From positions 62,001-126,000 of the forward strand of contig CAYOEA010000005.1 of the NCBI GenBank assembly GCA_964402995.1: 64,000 nucleotides of DNA, given 5' to 3'. Shown here one piece after another: positions 43,810-54,350 of the stretch. A program made the position numbers and the translations under genes. The stretch is from GCA-2686295 sp964402995 (GTDB taxonomy: Archaea; Nanobdellota; Nanobdellia; Woesearchaeales; GCA-2686295). The notes under the pieces are model-generated. The model saw only the letters and a program-made list of their open reading frames with translations, had not been told where the DNA came from and ran no database searches. Position 1 is the stretch's first letter. The number at the start of each line of letters is the position of its first letter.

Positions 43810-44658
43810 TTATTGGAGGAATCCTCTCCATTTACTATTTGCTTCTTTTAAGTTTTCAGGTGTTGCAGTATCAAACCACTGCCCACTAAATGGGTATCCG
43901 CAAAGTCTATCTTCTGAAGCTAATTTTGGAAATACATCTGTTTCAATTCTTGCAAAACCATCAGGAATATAGTTTATTACTTCTGGTTCTAAAATATATA
44001 GTCCTGCATTAATTAGATTTGAAGGTGCATGATCTTTTGCTGGTTTCTCAATGAAAGTCATAATTTTATTTCCATTAAGTAATGCAACTCCATATTTGCA
44101 AGGATCTTGTGTTGTGGTTAAAGCAACTGTTGCTAAGCTCTTGTTTTGCGCATGGAATGCAAACATATCATTTAAATCAATATCTTTTAATTCATCTGCA
44201 TTACAAAGAATGAATGTTTCTTTTAAGAATTGTTTTGCAAGTTTAACTGGGCCTGCTGTTCCTAAAGGATCTTTTTCTTCAATATAAGTTATTGTTACAC
44301 CAAATTTCTTACCATCGCCTAATATTTTTTTTATATCATCTGATTTGTTACTTATTGATATTAGAATGTCTATAATCCCGTATTTTTTTAGAAGTTCAAT
44401 ATTGTATTGGATGATTGTTTTTCCTTTTATTTCCATTAATGATTTAGGTGTATTTGTACCTAATATTTTTAGTTTGTTTGTTTTATAATTTGCGCCACCT
44501 GCAAGAATTAATGCTTTAGTTGGTTTGTCTAAACCGATAGCTTGTCTTAATAAAAGTTCGATAGCATGACTTCTGTTTTTTATTCGATGTTGATCAACTG
44601 TTTTATCGATTTTTTCTACAAGTCCACGTTCCAAAGTTAATGTTATTCTTTCTTTCAT
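43810..44658 (-). CDS. Fusion: ribbon-helix-helix domain + sugar nucleotidyltransferase
   Basis: Residues 1-45 (RITLTLERGLVEKIDKTVD, then KNRSHAIELLLRQAI) form a CopG/Arc-like ribbon-helix-helix DNA-binding domain. From about 48 a glucose-1-phosphate nucleotidyltransferase begins (ALILAGGANYKT, then PKSLMEIKGKTIIQYNIE, the Asp of ILCNADELKD, FIEKPAK). The enzyme would make NDP-sugars from sugar-1-phosphates. The LAGG nucleotide loop looks normal except for Ala-Asn in place of Gly-x-G. It may sense its product and act on DNA, which is inference. Confidence 0.88.
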   Translation of the reverse strand: MKERITLTLERGLVEKIDKTVDQHRIKNRSHAIELLLRQAIGLDKPTKALILAGGANYKTNKLKILGTNTPKSLMEIKGKTIIQYNIELLKKYGIIDILISISNKSDDIKKILGDGKKFGVTITYIEEKDPLGTAGPVKLAKQFLKETFILCNADELKDIDLNDMFAFHAQNKSLATVALTTTQDPCKYGVALLNGNKIMTFIEKPAKDHAPSNLINAGLYILEPEVINYIPDGFARIETDVFPKLASEDRLCGYPFSGQWFDTATPENLKEANSKWRGFLQ

Positions 44659-44743
44659 AAGTGCGTATGATTATGTCATATATTTAAACTTTGCGGTTCC
44701 CTGTATGATATTGTGTGAGGATATTATACTTTATATTACTTGT

Positions 44744-46003
44744 TTAAATTGTTTCAGAAATAAGGTAGTCTGTAGTTGCACTTATTATTTTAATTTTTAT
44801 TATTTTGCCGAGGAGAGATTTATCTTTTGAGTTAGAAACAACGATGTGTTTGTAAGCAAAGTTTCTACCTATTAAAACTCCTTCTTTTCCAAATTCATCA
44901 ACGAGAATATTACCTTCCCAGTCAATCCAAGAGTCATTTGAAACAACTTTTTCTTTAAGTTTTGTCAGCTTTAAAGATCGTTCTTTAACTATATGAGTAG
45001 GTAAGATGCCCATCTTTATAGCAGGAGTATTTGGCCTAGGATAAAACTTGGAAATGTTTAAAACAGGAAACTTAAATTCTTTAACTAATTCTAAAGTATC
45101 ATTGAATTCTTCATCAGTTTCTTGCGGGAAACCACAAATGATATCGGTTGAAACTGTTAAGTTTGGAATTGCAGATTTAAGTTTATTTATGCTTGTTTTG
45201 TAATCTTCAATTAAGTATTTTCGTTTCATATTTTTTAAGACTTTATTATTTCCTGATTGAACAGGGCAATGGATGAATTTGAAAATTCTATCATCTTTAA
45301 GAATTTCAATTAATTGATCAGCATATTTTTTAACATATTCAGGATTCATCATACCGAGGCGAAGTTTGAAATCTTTTTGGATTTTTAGGATTTGAGTTAG
45401 AAGTTCTGGTAAAGATGATTTAATATCCAAGCCATAAGCTCCCAAATCTTCAGAAGTAAGCCAAATTTCTTTAACACCTTCATCAAGAGAAACTCTAATT
45501 TGAGTAATAATATCTGCTAGTGGGAATGAATCTAATACTCCTCTAGCTTGTTTGGTTTTGCAAAAAGTGCAAGCACCAAGACAACCATTTGAGATTGGAA
45601 CTATTTCAACAACCGGATTTCTTCTAATTTTCGGAAGATTGAGAGTAAGACCTTTTGTATCAAGAAATTTGATTTTTTCACCATTAAGAGTTTTATCAAC
45701 TGCTTCAAGGACGCGATGTATTTGTTTAACTCCTAAAAGAGAGAATTCTTTTAGTTTAGGATTCTCTTTATCTGCTTGAGGAATACAACCTGCAATAACA
45801 ATTGGTTTTTTAATTCTTTCAAGCTGAGTAAAAAACTTTTTTTCACTAGGATCTTTAACAGTGCAAGTATTGATTATAACTAAATTCGAATCTTCGATTG
45901 AGTTTGTAATTTGATACTTTGCTTGTGATAATAAACCTGCCATGAACTCTGAATCTGCTTGGTTATGAGCACAACCATAGGTCTTAATGAAAATTTTATC
46001 CAT
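44744..46003 (-). CDS. tRNA t6A37 methylthiotransferase (e-MtaB type)
   Basis: The N-terminal cluster domain has KTYGCAHNQADSEF, NTCTVKDPSE and AGCIPQ (three Cys). The radical-SAM domain has NGCLGACTFCKTKQARG, followed by the C-terminal TRAM-like end (WEGNILVDEFGKEGVLIGRNFAYK). It converts t6A37 to ms2t6A37 in tRNAs. The KEOPS subunit Pcc1, also in this window, acts upstream in the same modification. 419 residues is usual. Confidence 0.94.
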   Translation of the reverse strand: MDKIFIKTYGCAHNQADSEFMAGLLSQAKYQITNSIEDSNLVIINTCTVKDPSEKKFFTQLERIKKPIVIAGCIPQADKENPKLKEFSLLGVKQIHRVLEAVDKTLNGEKIKFLDTKGLTLNLPKIRRNPVVEIVPISNGCLGACTFCKTKQARGVLDSFPLADIITQIRVSLDEGVKEIWLTSEDLGAYGLDIKSSLPELLTQILKIQKDFKLRLGMMNPEYVKKYADQLIEILKDDRIFKFIHCPVQSGNNKVLKNMKRKYLIEDYKTSINKLKSAIPNLTVSTDIICGFPQETDEEFNDTLELVKEFKFPVLNISKFYPRPNTPAIKMGILPTHIVKERSLKLTKLKEKVVSNDSWIDWEGNILVDEFGKEGVLIGRNFAYKHIVVSNSKDKSLLGKIIKIKIISATTDYLISETI

Positions 46004-46171
46004 CTTAAAAGAGAAACTGAAATCTTATAAAAATATGATTGAAAGATGTTTGGATAAAAGCTTATAATGAATAACTTAATAAATCACTAATTATTATTTT
46101 TGGATATAAATTAACAAATACAATAACAATAAATTTAATTTAATAAAAAACAAGAAAAGGGTGGCAACAAA

Positions 46172-47242
46172 ATGGCTGATGAAGAAATTAAATCTAACGA
46201 ACAAATAAATGAGGAAGAAGAATTAAAATTTCCTGATGATTATTATACTTATGATAAAGATGATATGAGAAGTTTAATACAAGGGTTCTCACAACAAATA
46301 TTACAAGCATATAGACTAGGGGATAAAATTGAATTTAAAGATCCAATAAATAAAATCATAGTTGCAGGTATGGGTGGAAGTGCAATCGCAGGAGATTTAT
46401 TGAAAGTATATTTACATCAATTTGCACAAGTACCAGTTATAGTAAATAGAGGATATATTTTACCTGAACATGCAGATAAAGATACTTTAGTAATTGTAAG
46501 TAGTTATTCAGGAAATACAGAAGAGACAGTTTCAGCATATAAAGATGCAAATAGAAGAGGATGTCAAATAGTAAGTATGGTTTCAGGTGGTAGAATATAT
46601 GAATTAAGTATAACCAATAGAACTCAAGTCATAAAATTACCTGTAGGAATACAACCAAGAGCAGCACTAGCTTACGGATTTTTCCCAATGTTAAAAATAG
46701 CTGAAAAAGCAGAAATACTTCCTGATCAGAAAGCCGATGTGTTAAGACTTGCAAAGAATATTGATAAACAAGCATACAGAGAAACAGGAATGGCACTATC
46801 AGAAAAACTAGTTGGTAAAATTCCACTAATATATTCATCAGATTTATTTGAACCAGTAGCATACAGGTGGAAAACACAAATAAATGAAAATGCAAAAACA
46901 ATGGCGTTTTCAAATGTATTTTCAGAATTAAACCATAATGAACTTGGTGCAACAAAGAATGCAGGAAAAGAAGGAAGGTTCTATTGTATAATATTAAGAA
47001 GTGATATGGAAGGCCATAGAATAGTGAAAAGAATGGATATCACAAAAGAACACTTCAAAAAAGCAGATATAGATGTAACTGACCTTCTAATTAAAGGAGA
47101 AAATTTCTTAACAAAAATGTTCTTAGGAATACACATAGGTGACTGGGTATCATATTATTTAGCATTAAGATATAAGACTGATCCAACACCAGTAGAGGAG
47201 ATAGAAACCTTCAAAAAAGAATTGGGAAGTTATGTTTTATAG
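46172..47242 (+). CDS. Bifunctional phosphoglucose/phosphomannose isomerase
   Basis: The family motifs are the SIS domains: VAGMGGSAIAGDLLK (about 66-80), then SYSGNTEETVSAY (about 110-122), and the catalytic region with ENAKTMAFSNVFSELNHNEL near 241-260. It interconverts fructose-6-phosphate with glucose-6-phosphate and mannose-6-phosphate. The ribosome-binding site AAGGGTGG lies about ten bases before the ATG. The gene's last 39 bases are repeated just downstream with only silent changes. Confidence 0.93.
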   Translation: MADEEIKSNEQINEEEELKFPDDYYTYDKDDMRSLIQGFSQQILQAYRLGDKIEFKDPINKIIVAGMGGSAIAGDLLKVYLHQFAQVPVIVNRGYILPEHADKDTLVIVSSYSGNTEETVSAYKDANRRGCQIVSMVSGGRIYELSITNRTQVIKLPVGIQPRAALAYGFFPMLKIAEKAEILPDQKADVLRLAKNIDKQAYRETGMALSEKLVGKIPLIYSSDLFEPVAYRWKTQINENAKTMAFSNVFSELNHNELGATKNAGKEGRFYCIILRSDMEGHRIVKRMDITKEHFKKADIDVTDLLIKGENFLTKMFLGIHIGDWVSYYLALRYKTDPTPVEEIETFKKELGSYVL

Positions 47243-47267
47243 TTTTTTTTGAGTCTTTCAATAAATT

Positions 47268-47306
47268 GAAACTTTCAAGAAAGAATTAGGAAGTTATGTA
47301 TTATAA
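47268..47306 (+). repeat. Duplicate of the PGI/PMI 3' end
   Basis: The 39 bases repeat 47204-47242 with five changes, all at third positions or in the stop codon. Both read ETFKKELGSYVL then stop (TAG in the gene, TAA in the copy). A 16-bp palindrome TTTCAAT-AA-ATTGAAA (47256-47271) spans the left edge of the copy. Confidence 0.85.
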
Positions 47307-47491
47307 TTTTTTTTAATTTTTTTTTATTAATTATCTAATTATTCTATTCCATAAGTTTTTAAAGCGATTCTATTTCCATAAACTATCAAATTTAAAACAT
47401 AAATGTAACGGAGGTCTATTAACGGCAACTCAAGTCGTGAAGTAAGTAAAAGATGAAAAGAAGTTCAAGACGTTGGAAGAAAAAAGGTCAG

Positions 47492-47554
47492 ATGCGTTGG
47501 AAGTGGCAAAGAAAAAAGATGAAAAAAGAAAAGAGAAAGAGACAAAATAAATAA
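47492..47554 (+). CDS. rpl41e: Ribosomal protein eL41
   Basis: A tiny, highly basic gene of 20 residues, MRWKWQRKKMKKEKRKRQNK, which matches the eL41 pattern of alternating Lys/Arg with a Trp near the N-terminus. It sits at the subunit interface of the ribosome. The frame extends upstream to an ATG at 47453 (33 residues), but the shorter form has the usual eL41 length, and AAGGT precedes its ATG by about six bases. Easily missed by gene callers. Confidence 0.8.
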   Translation: MRWKWQRKKMKKEKRKRQNK

Positions 47555-47909
47555 GTCTGACTCTTAGAAAAACTTTTTTTAATAATTTCTATATTTTTTT
47601 ATACAATTTTACTTGTATTATTAATAAGTATAAATTTTAATTCTGGTACAATTTAATTACTAATTATAACTATTTTAGTTTGATATAGATTATTTTGTAA
47701 ATTTTCAAAGTTTTATTTTTCCTAAATAATTGATTTATTTAGTTTTATTTGTTAATATCACTTAAATTTTTATCACTATTTTCTGATTTTTTAATCAATT
47801 TTTTTTGTTTTGAAATGATCTTGAATCGTTACCTATATAATATATTCTAATATACCTTAAGATGATTATGAAAATCATCATACGTTTTTTTCATTTTGAA
47901 ACGTAAGAT
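47555..47909. other. AT-rich region upstream of the rRNA operon
   Basis: No gene is seen in this stretch. It holds inverted repeats GATGATT/AATCATC (47861-47879) and ACGTTT/AAACGT (47882-47904), and a first AT-rich promoter-like element CCTATATAATAT near 47832-47843. These may regulate rRNA transcription. Confidence 0.5.
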
Positions 47910-47916
47910 TTATAAA
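47910..47916 (+). promoter_or_regulatory. rRNA operon TATA element
   Basis: TTATAAA, preceded by GTAAG, lies about 350 bases before the 16S start. Transcription should begin near 47939. The following 320-base leader includes the 5' arm of the 16S processing stem. Confidence 0.6.
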
Positions 47917-48108
47917 GGAGCTACTTTTCCTTAGAATTCACACAAAAGCATCGTGTAAAACAAAAAATCACACCCAATCATAGGTGTGGTATGCGAAAGT
48001 TCAAAACCGAATTTTCTACTCATCAACTCCATTCTGTCAGAGACCCTATAAAGGTCGACTGTATGACGAAAAACAATAAATTTATGGTACTTGATTAAAA
48101 CTTCAAGT

Positions 48109-48160
48109 ATTGGTAGGAATGTAAACTCTGAAAAGAACTTAAAGTAAAAAAATGTAGATT
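48109..48160 (+). other. 5' arm of the 16S rRNA processing stem
   Basis: 48109-48122 pairs perfectly with 49790-49803 over 14 bases, and 48152-48160 with 49764-49772 over nine bases, nested correctly. In archaea the splicing endonuclease cuts a bulge-helix-bulge in this stem to release pre-16S. Confidence 0.85.
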
Positions 48161-48262
48161 CATAAATAACAAAATAATTTTCTTGTGAATCCATAAATTC
48201 AGCGAAAACAGCGTTTTAAATAACAAATTGCGACCTAAGTAATCAAATACGGGATTAGAAAC

Positions 48263-49727
<1,465 letters not shown>

Positions 49728-49763
49728 TTTTATTTTATAATTTTATTATAATCTAAGAAAGCA

Positions 49764-49803
49764 AATCTACATGTTTACATTCTTTTCATACATTCCTACC
49801 AAT
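49764..49803 (+). other. 3' arm of the 16S rRNA processing stem
   Basis: 49790-49803 (ACATTCCTACCAAT) and 49764-49772 (AATCTACAT) pair with the 5' arm at 48109-48160. Confidence 0.85.
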
Positions 49804-49820
49804 CTTATATTTTCATGCTT

Positions 49821-49894
49821 GGGCTTGTAGCTCAATCTGGTAGAGCGTCTGGTTTGCAACCAGGAGGCTCCGGGTTCGAATCCCGGCGAGTCCA
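49821..49894 (+). tRNA. tRNA-Ala (anticodon TGC)
   Basis: Located in the 16S-23S spacer as in many archaea. The acceptor GGGCTTG pairs with CGAGTCC (two G-U pairs). The anticodon loop TTTGCAA gives TGC. The T arm is CCGGG-TTCGAAT-CCCGG and the discriminator is A. It is intron-free. TGCTTG just upstream and CAAGCA downstream can form a short extra stem around it. Confidence 0.95.
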
Positions 49895-50087
49895 TTTACT
49901 CGTGCCTACAATCAAGCATTCCTAAATATCATTCATATAACATTCACATTTACATTCACAAAATTTCATGGATTTTTATCAATAATGATTTTAATCCTAG
50001 GCTTAAACATATATTCGAAAGCTTAATTGCTTTTGCTTTGATCCCCAACAGACTTTAGATATCTAGTTGGCATATATCATGTTAATG

Positions 50088-50110
50088 AAGCCATGCATAA
50101 ACGAGTAAAC
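50088..50110 (+). other. 5' arm of the 23S rRNA processing stem
   Basis: This 23-base arm pairs with 53035-53057 with a single G-U pair. It is the precursor stem cut by the splicing endonuclease. Confidence 0.88.
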
Positions 50111-50119
50111 CAAAATTAA

Positions 50120-53032
50120 GCATCTAAAGATCTACTACGCTATTAGGTGGATAGCTTGGCTCGAGAAGCGAGGAAGGATGGGACAAGCTCCATTATGCTG
50201 TGGCGAGGTGAATGTAACCGTTGAACCACAGATTTCCGAATATGACTTCATCTTGAATCCGAAAGGATAGCAAACGCAGGGAATTGAAACGTCTTAGTAC
50301 CTGCAGGAAAAGAAACCAATAGGGATGCCGTGATTATCGGCGAGAGAAAGCGGCAAAAGGCAAACTGAATCTGCTCTCGAAAGGGAGTAGAGATGTGGTG
50401 TTGCAGGACTGCCTTTCGACTCTCCTCAACTGATCTGAATTTTTCTGGAAAGAAAAGCCAAAGAGGGTGATAGCCCCGTAAGAGTAAGTTGAAAGGGTTT
50501 GGCAGTATCCTGAGTATTGTCACTTTGATATGTGGCAAGAAGCTAGGAGACAACAACTTCTAACCTTAAATATTCCTCGAGTCCGATAGCGAACAAGTAC
50601 CGTGAGGGAAAGCTGAAAAGTACCCTTGACAGGGAGTTAAAAGATCTTGAAACCTAATAGTTATCGAGGGATACGCATCTTAGGATGTGTATCGTCCGTT
50701 TTGAATAACGTGCCAGGGAGTTAATCTATGTGGCAAGGATAATCTCTTAAGGAGAGCATCCACAGGGAAACCAATAGCCCGCAGTTTTACGAGGGGCGAG
50801 GTATGAAAGTGCCTCAAGTCACATAGGTCAGACCCGAAGCCGGTCGAACTAGGCCTGGGTAAGGTGAAGCCGCCTTCAAAAGCGGTGGAGGCCTGAAGAG
50901 GTTCTGCGGACAAGCGTTCTTCTAACCTGGGTTTAGGGGTGAAAAGCCAATCGAGATCGGCGATAGCTGGTTCCTGCCAAAGTTGGCCGTAGTCAAGCCT
51001 CAGACGAGATTGCTGGGATTGTAGAGACACGGATTAAGGATTTAGGGGGAGAAATTCCTCGGTCTTTTGTCCAACTCCGAATGTCTCAGCGTTGTAGACT
51101 CTGGGAGACGGGGGCGCGGGGTAAGCCTGTGTCCCGAGAGGGGAACAACCCAGACCACAGTTAAGGTCCCTAAATACTAACTAAGTGTTAAAGGGTGAAG
51201 GATGTTTATGGCCGAAGACAGCAAGGAGGTTGGCTTAGAAGCAGCCACCCTATAATAAGTGCGTAACAGCTTACTTGTCAAGGTCATAGGCGCCTAAAAT
51301 GGACGGGGCTAAGTTAGTTACCGATACTGTGGACATCAGCAATGATTGTGATAGGCAGGCGTTCTGCAAGGGTAGAAGTATATCCGAGAGGATATATGGA
51401 CTTTGTGGAAATGAGAATCCTGGTGGTAGTAGGATCTAAGCAGAGTGAGAATCTCTGTCACCGAAAGGGCAAGGGTTCCTTGGCAATGCATATCAGCCAA
51501 GGGTTAGTTGGTCCTAATCAACTTCATAAATTGAAGCGATTGAGAAAGGGAAACTGGTTAATATTCCAGTACTACAATTGTATGCGTGGCAACACAAGCC
51601 ATATTTCTGACCGTTTTGGCTAAGTAGACAACTTTTATCTAAGTTGTTAAAGGAAATAAGTCGAGGGAGTATTGTTATGATGAGAACTCGAGTAAATTCT
51701 TGAACAGCGGTTCTTAAGAATCGTTCTACTGATGCCTGGACGCCCTGAAAAGGGAATATGGAAAGATCAATTGTAGCCATACCCAGAACCGGCACAGGTG
51801 CCCCTGGGTGAGAAGCTTAAGGTGTGAAGGTTTAATCTAGTTAAGGGAATTCGGCGAATTAGCCCCGTTTCTTAGGTATAAGGGGTCCCTGCATTCGTAT
51901 TCCAAGAATGCGATTGCAAGGTTCAATAACAAGGGGGGTCCGACTGTTTAACAAAAACTTAACCAACTGCTAGCCTGTAAAGGTGCGTATAGTTGGTGAC
52001 GTCTGCCCAGTGTCAGTACCCAAAACTCCTTTTCAAGGGAGCCAAGGGCTGGTAAACGGCGGGGGTAACTATAACTCTCTTAAGGTAGCGAAATGCCTTG
52101 CCGTTTGATTGACGGCCTGCATGAATGGCGTAACGAGATCCCCACTGTCCCTAACTAGAATCCTCTGAATACTCCATTCTGGTGCAAAGGCCAGAGACTT
52201 CCAGTGGGAAGCGAAGACCCCGTGAAACTTTACTGTAGCCTGTCGTTGTATCGTTGGTTGCATTATACAGCGTAAGTGGGAGCTGTTTGATAGCTTGGAC
52301 GTCAGTTCAAGTTTTAGGCGACAATGTAACACCACTTTTTGCAATTTACGCTACTTACTCTTTATGAGGACAGCGATTGGTAGACAGTTTGGCTGGGGTG
52401 GCACTCTGTCGAAAATATATCGATAGAGCCCAAAGGTTGACTCAGGCGGGTCAGAAATCCGCTGTAGAGTGCAAGAGCAAAAGTCAGCCTAACTGGGATT
52501 CAATCATGACCAATCTCAGTACAGAAATGTTGGTCTAGCGATCTGTTAGTATCCCTTGATTGGGATCTAGCATTGACCGAAAAGTTACTCCGGGGATAAC
52601 AGAGTTGTCGCGCCCGAGAGCTCAAATCGACGGCGCGGCTTGCTACATCGATGTCGGCTCATCCTATCCTAGCTGTGCAGCAGCAGCTAAGGGTGGGGGT
52701 GTTCACCCATCAAAAGGATTCGTGAGCTGGGTTCAGAACGCTGTGAGGCAGTTTGTTTGATATCTACTGGAAGTGTTCAGAGTCTGAGTGGAAGGAATTC
52801 CTAGTACGAGAGGAACGGAATTTCGACGCCTCTGGTGTATCAGTTACCTGATAAGGTAGGCTGAGCAGCTACGCGTTACGGGATAAGTGCTGAAAGCATC
52901 TAAGCACGAAACCCCCCGCGAAAAGAGACTTAGAACTCCCATAGAAGATGGGGTCGATAGAACAGTGGTATAAGTACCGAGGCAACGAGGTATTAAGCCA
53001 GCTGTAACTAATCGTTCAAACCTTTAGATGTA
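50120..53032 (+). rRNA. 23S ribosomal RNA
   Basis: The start pairs with the end as helix 1 (CATCTAAAG with CTTTAGATG). The archaeal 5' sequence GGTGGATAGCTTGGCTCGAG follows. Domain V shows GAAGACCCCGTG at 52214-52225. AGTACGAGAGGAACGGAA in the sarcin-ricin loop lies near 52804. Length is about 2910 bases, and no intron is seen. Ends are approximate. Confidence 0.95.
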
Positions 53033-53034
53033 TT

Positions 53035-53057
53035 GTTTACTCGTTTATGTATGGCTT
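53035..53057 (+). other. 3' arm of the 23S rRNA processing stem
   Basis: Pairs with 50088-50110 over 23 bases. No 5S rRNA sequence could be recognised after it within this window. Confidence 0.88.
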
Positions 53058-53094
53058 TCATTATTTATTTTTTTTTTAATTCTAAAATATTTAA

Positions 53095-53405
53095 TAATAA
53101 AAGCTAAATTAGCGTTAGCTATGTGTTTTTATTAGATTTATTTTCTTTTTTTAACTTATGAATTCTTAAGAATTATTTGTAATAAAAGTTAATCTAGTTT
53201 TAGCTAGGTGTTTTTATTACAGGATGATCTTATTTTGTTTATTTCTTTGTTTAAATTAATAGAATTATTTGAATTATTATAATGAAAGTCATTTCTAGCG
53301 TTAGCTAGGTGTTTTTATTAGATTTATTTTCTTTTTTTAATTTATGAATTCTTAAGAATTATTTGTAATAAAAGCCAATCTAGCGTTAGCTATGTTAATT
53401 TTCAT
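53095..53405 (+). repeat. Array of four related hairpins downstream of 23S
   Basis: Four elements start at about 53096, 53181, 53281 and 53367. Each has AATAAAAG (AATGAAAG in copy 3), a loop, a stem-loop of the form CTAGC-GTTA-GCTAG or close variant, then GTGTTTTTATT. The last copy lacks the final T-rich part. The outer AATAAAA and TTTTTATT can also pair. Spacing (85, 100, 86) shows a doubled 186-base block. Palindrome AATTCTTAAGAATT occurs at 53161 and 53347. These may be serial terminators or processed small RNAs. Confidence 0.75.
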
Positions 53406-53773
53406 AGTATACATTGTTTATAAGGGTTAATTATGTTCGTTTTAATTGTTTAATTAGTCTTATTTTATTGTTTATTTTACAATTTTAACTTATTCATCAT
53501 ACACTTTTTAGAATTTACTCGTTTTTGCATTTTTTCAATATTTTATTTAAAATACTGCGTCAACACTTATAAGTAGTTAATATACTTATGTAGCTAATAG
53601 TGTGGTAATTAGTATATTTTCTCGTCGAGAAAACTTCTAAGTATGGATAAATCTGATTTTTTTGACCGGAAAGTTTATAAAGACTAGAATCAAAGAATAC
53701 TATTACCGCAAAAGACTTTTGGGGGTCTTACTTAATTAAAAGATAGACCTTTTCATGCAAAACGAGGCTGAAA
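53406..53773 (+). promoter_or_regulatory. Long AT-rich region and leader before TFE-alpha
   Basis: No gene is seen. TTTTCTCG-T-CGAGAAAA (53617-53633) is a perfect inverted repeat. TTTATAA near 53673-53679 is the probable TATA element of TFE, giving a leader of about 70 bases. In that leader two hairpins compete: AAGAC (53712-53716) with GTCTT (53725-53729), or GGTCT (53724-53728) with AGACC (53745-53749). Confidence 0.45.
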
Positions 53774-54307
53774 ATGGAACAAACGTGTATGCTTAAAACT
53801 GGAAAAATGACACTTACAAAAAAAATAATAGAAGAGGTAGTCAGGGAACTTGTAGGAGAGGAAGCTTTACCTATAGTATTCTATTTGAAAGGAAAAAAGA
53901 GGATTTCTGAATTCATCATAGCTGAAGAATTAGATCTTGAAATTCACAGAACTCGTAATATCCTTTATAGACTATATGAACACAACATAGTACAATTCTT
54001 AAGGAAGAAAGATAAAATTAAGGGCTGGTATATTTGTTACTGGGACTTAAACGATCATATGATTCCTGAATTATCAAAGAAAATCATTGCAAATAAGATT
54101 CAACAGATAGAGGAGAGGCTGTCTAGGGAAGAAGAAAACACATTTTATATGTGTAAGAATGCGTGTGTCAGAATGAATTTTGACAACTCTATTGAATATA
54201 ACTTTAAATGTCCTGAATGTGGGGAAATTCAGAACGAACAAGATAATGTTAGAACAATAGAATTCTTAACAAATAGATTGAAAGAATTAAAAGAAATAAA
54301 TTCTTAA
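53774..54307 (+). CDS. tfe: Transcription initiation factor E subunit alpha
   Basis: Residues 20-95 form the winged helix (AEELDLEIHRTRNILYRLYEHNIVQF, read as two shorter conserved parts), followed by a coiled part and a zinc ribbon with CKNAC (about 127-131) and CPECG (about 148-152). It helps TBP/TFB open the promoter. The length of 177 fits archaeal TFE. GAGG is close to the ATG. Leader hairpins suggest possible control of its own translation. Confidence 0.92.
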   Translation: MEQTCMLKTGKMTLTKKIIEEVVRELVGEEALPIVFYLKGKKRISEFIIAEELDLEIHRTRNILYRLYEHNIVQFLRKKDKIKGWYICYWDLNDHMIPELSKKIIANKIQQIEERLSREEENTFYMCKNACVRMNFDNSIEYNFKCPECGEIQNEQDNVRTIEFLTNRLKELKEINS

Positions 54308-54350
54308 AATTTATTACGTATTCTTTTTTTATTTTCTTTTTAATTTTTAT

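Noticed and set aside
47409..47456. Leader peptide with ATT start before eL41, following GGAGGT
   Set aside because: GGAGGT lies only two bases from the ATT, too close, and ATT starts are very rare. The ATGA overlap with the ATG at 47453 is suggestive but not enough.
47855..47910. Inverted repeats before the rRNA promoter as an origin of replication
   Set aside because: No ORB-like motif or orc1/cdc6 gene is nearby; the repeats are too short.
47931..48194. Minus-strand frame of 87 codons before 16S
   Set aside because: It lies in the rRNA leader, antisense to it, including one side of the 16S processing stem. The composition (Phe/Tyr/Leu-rich) looks like chance.
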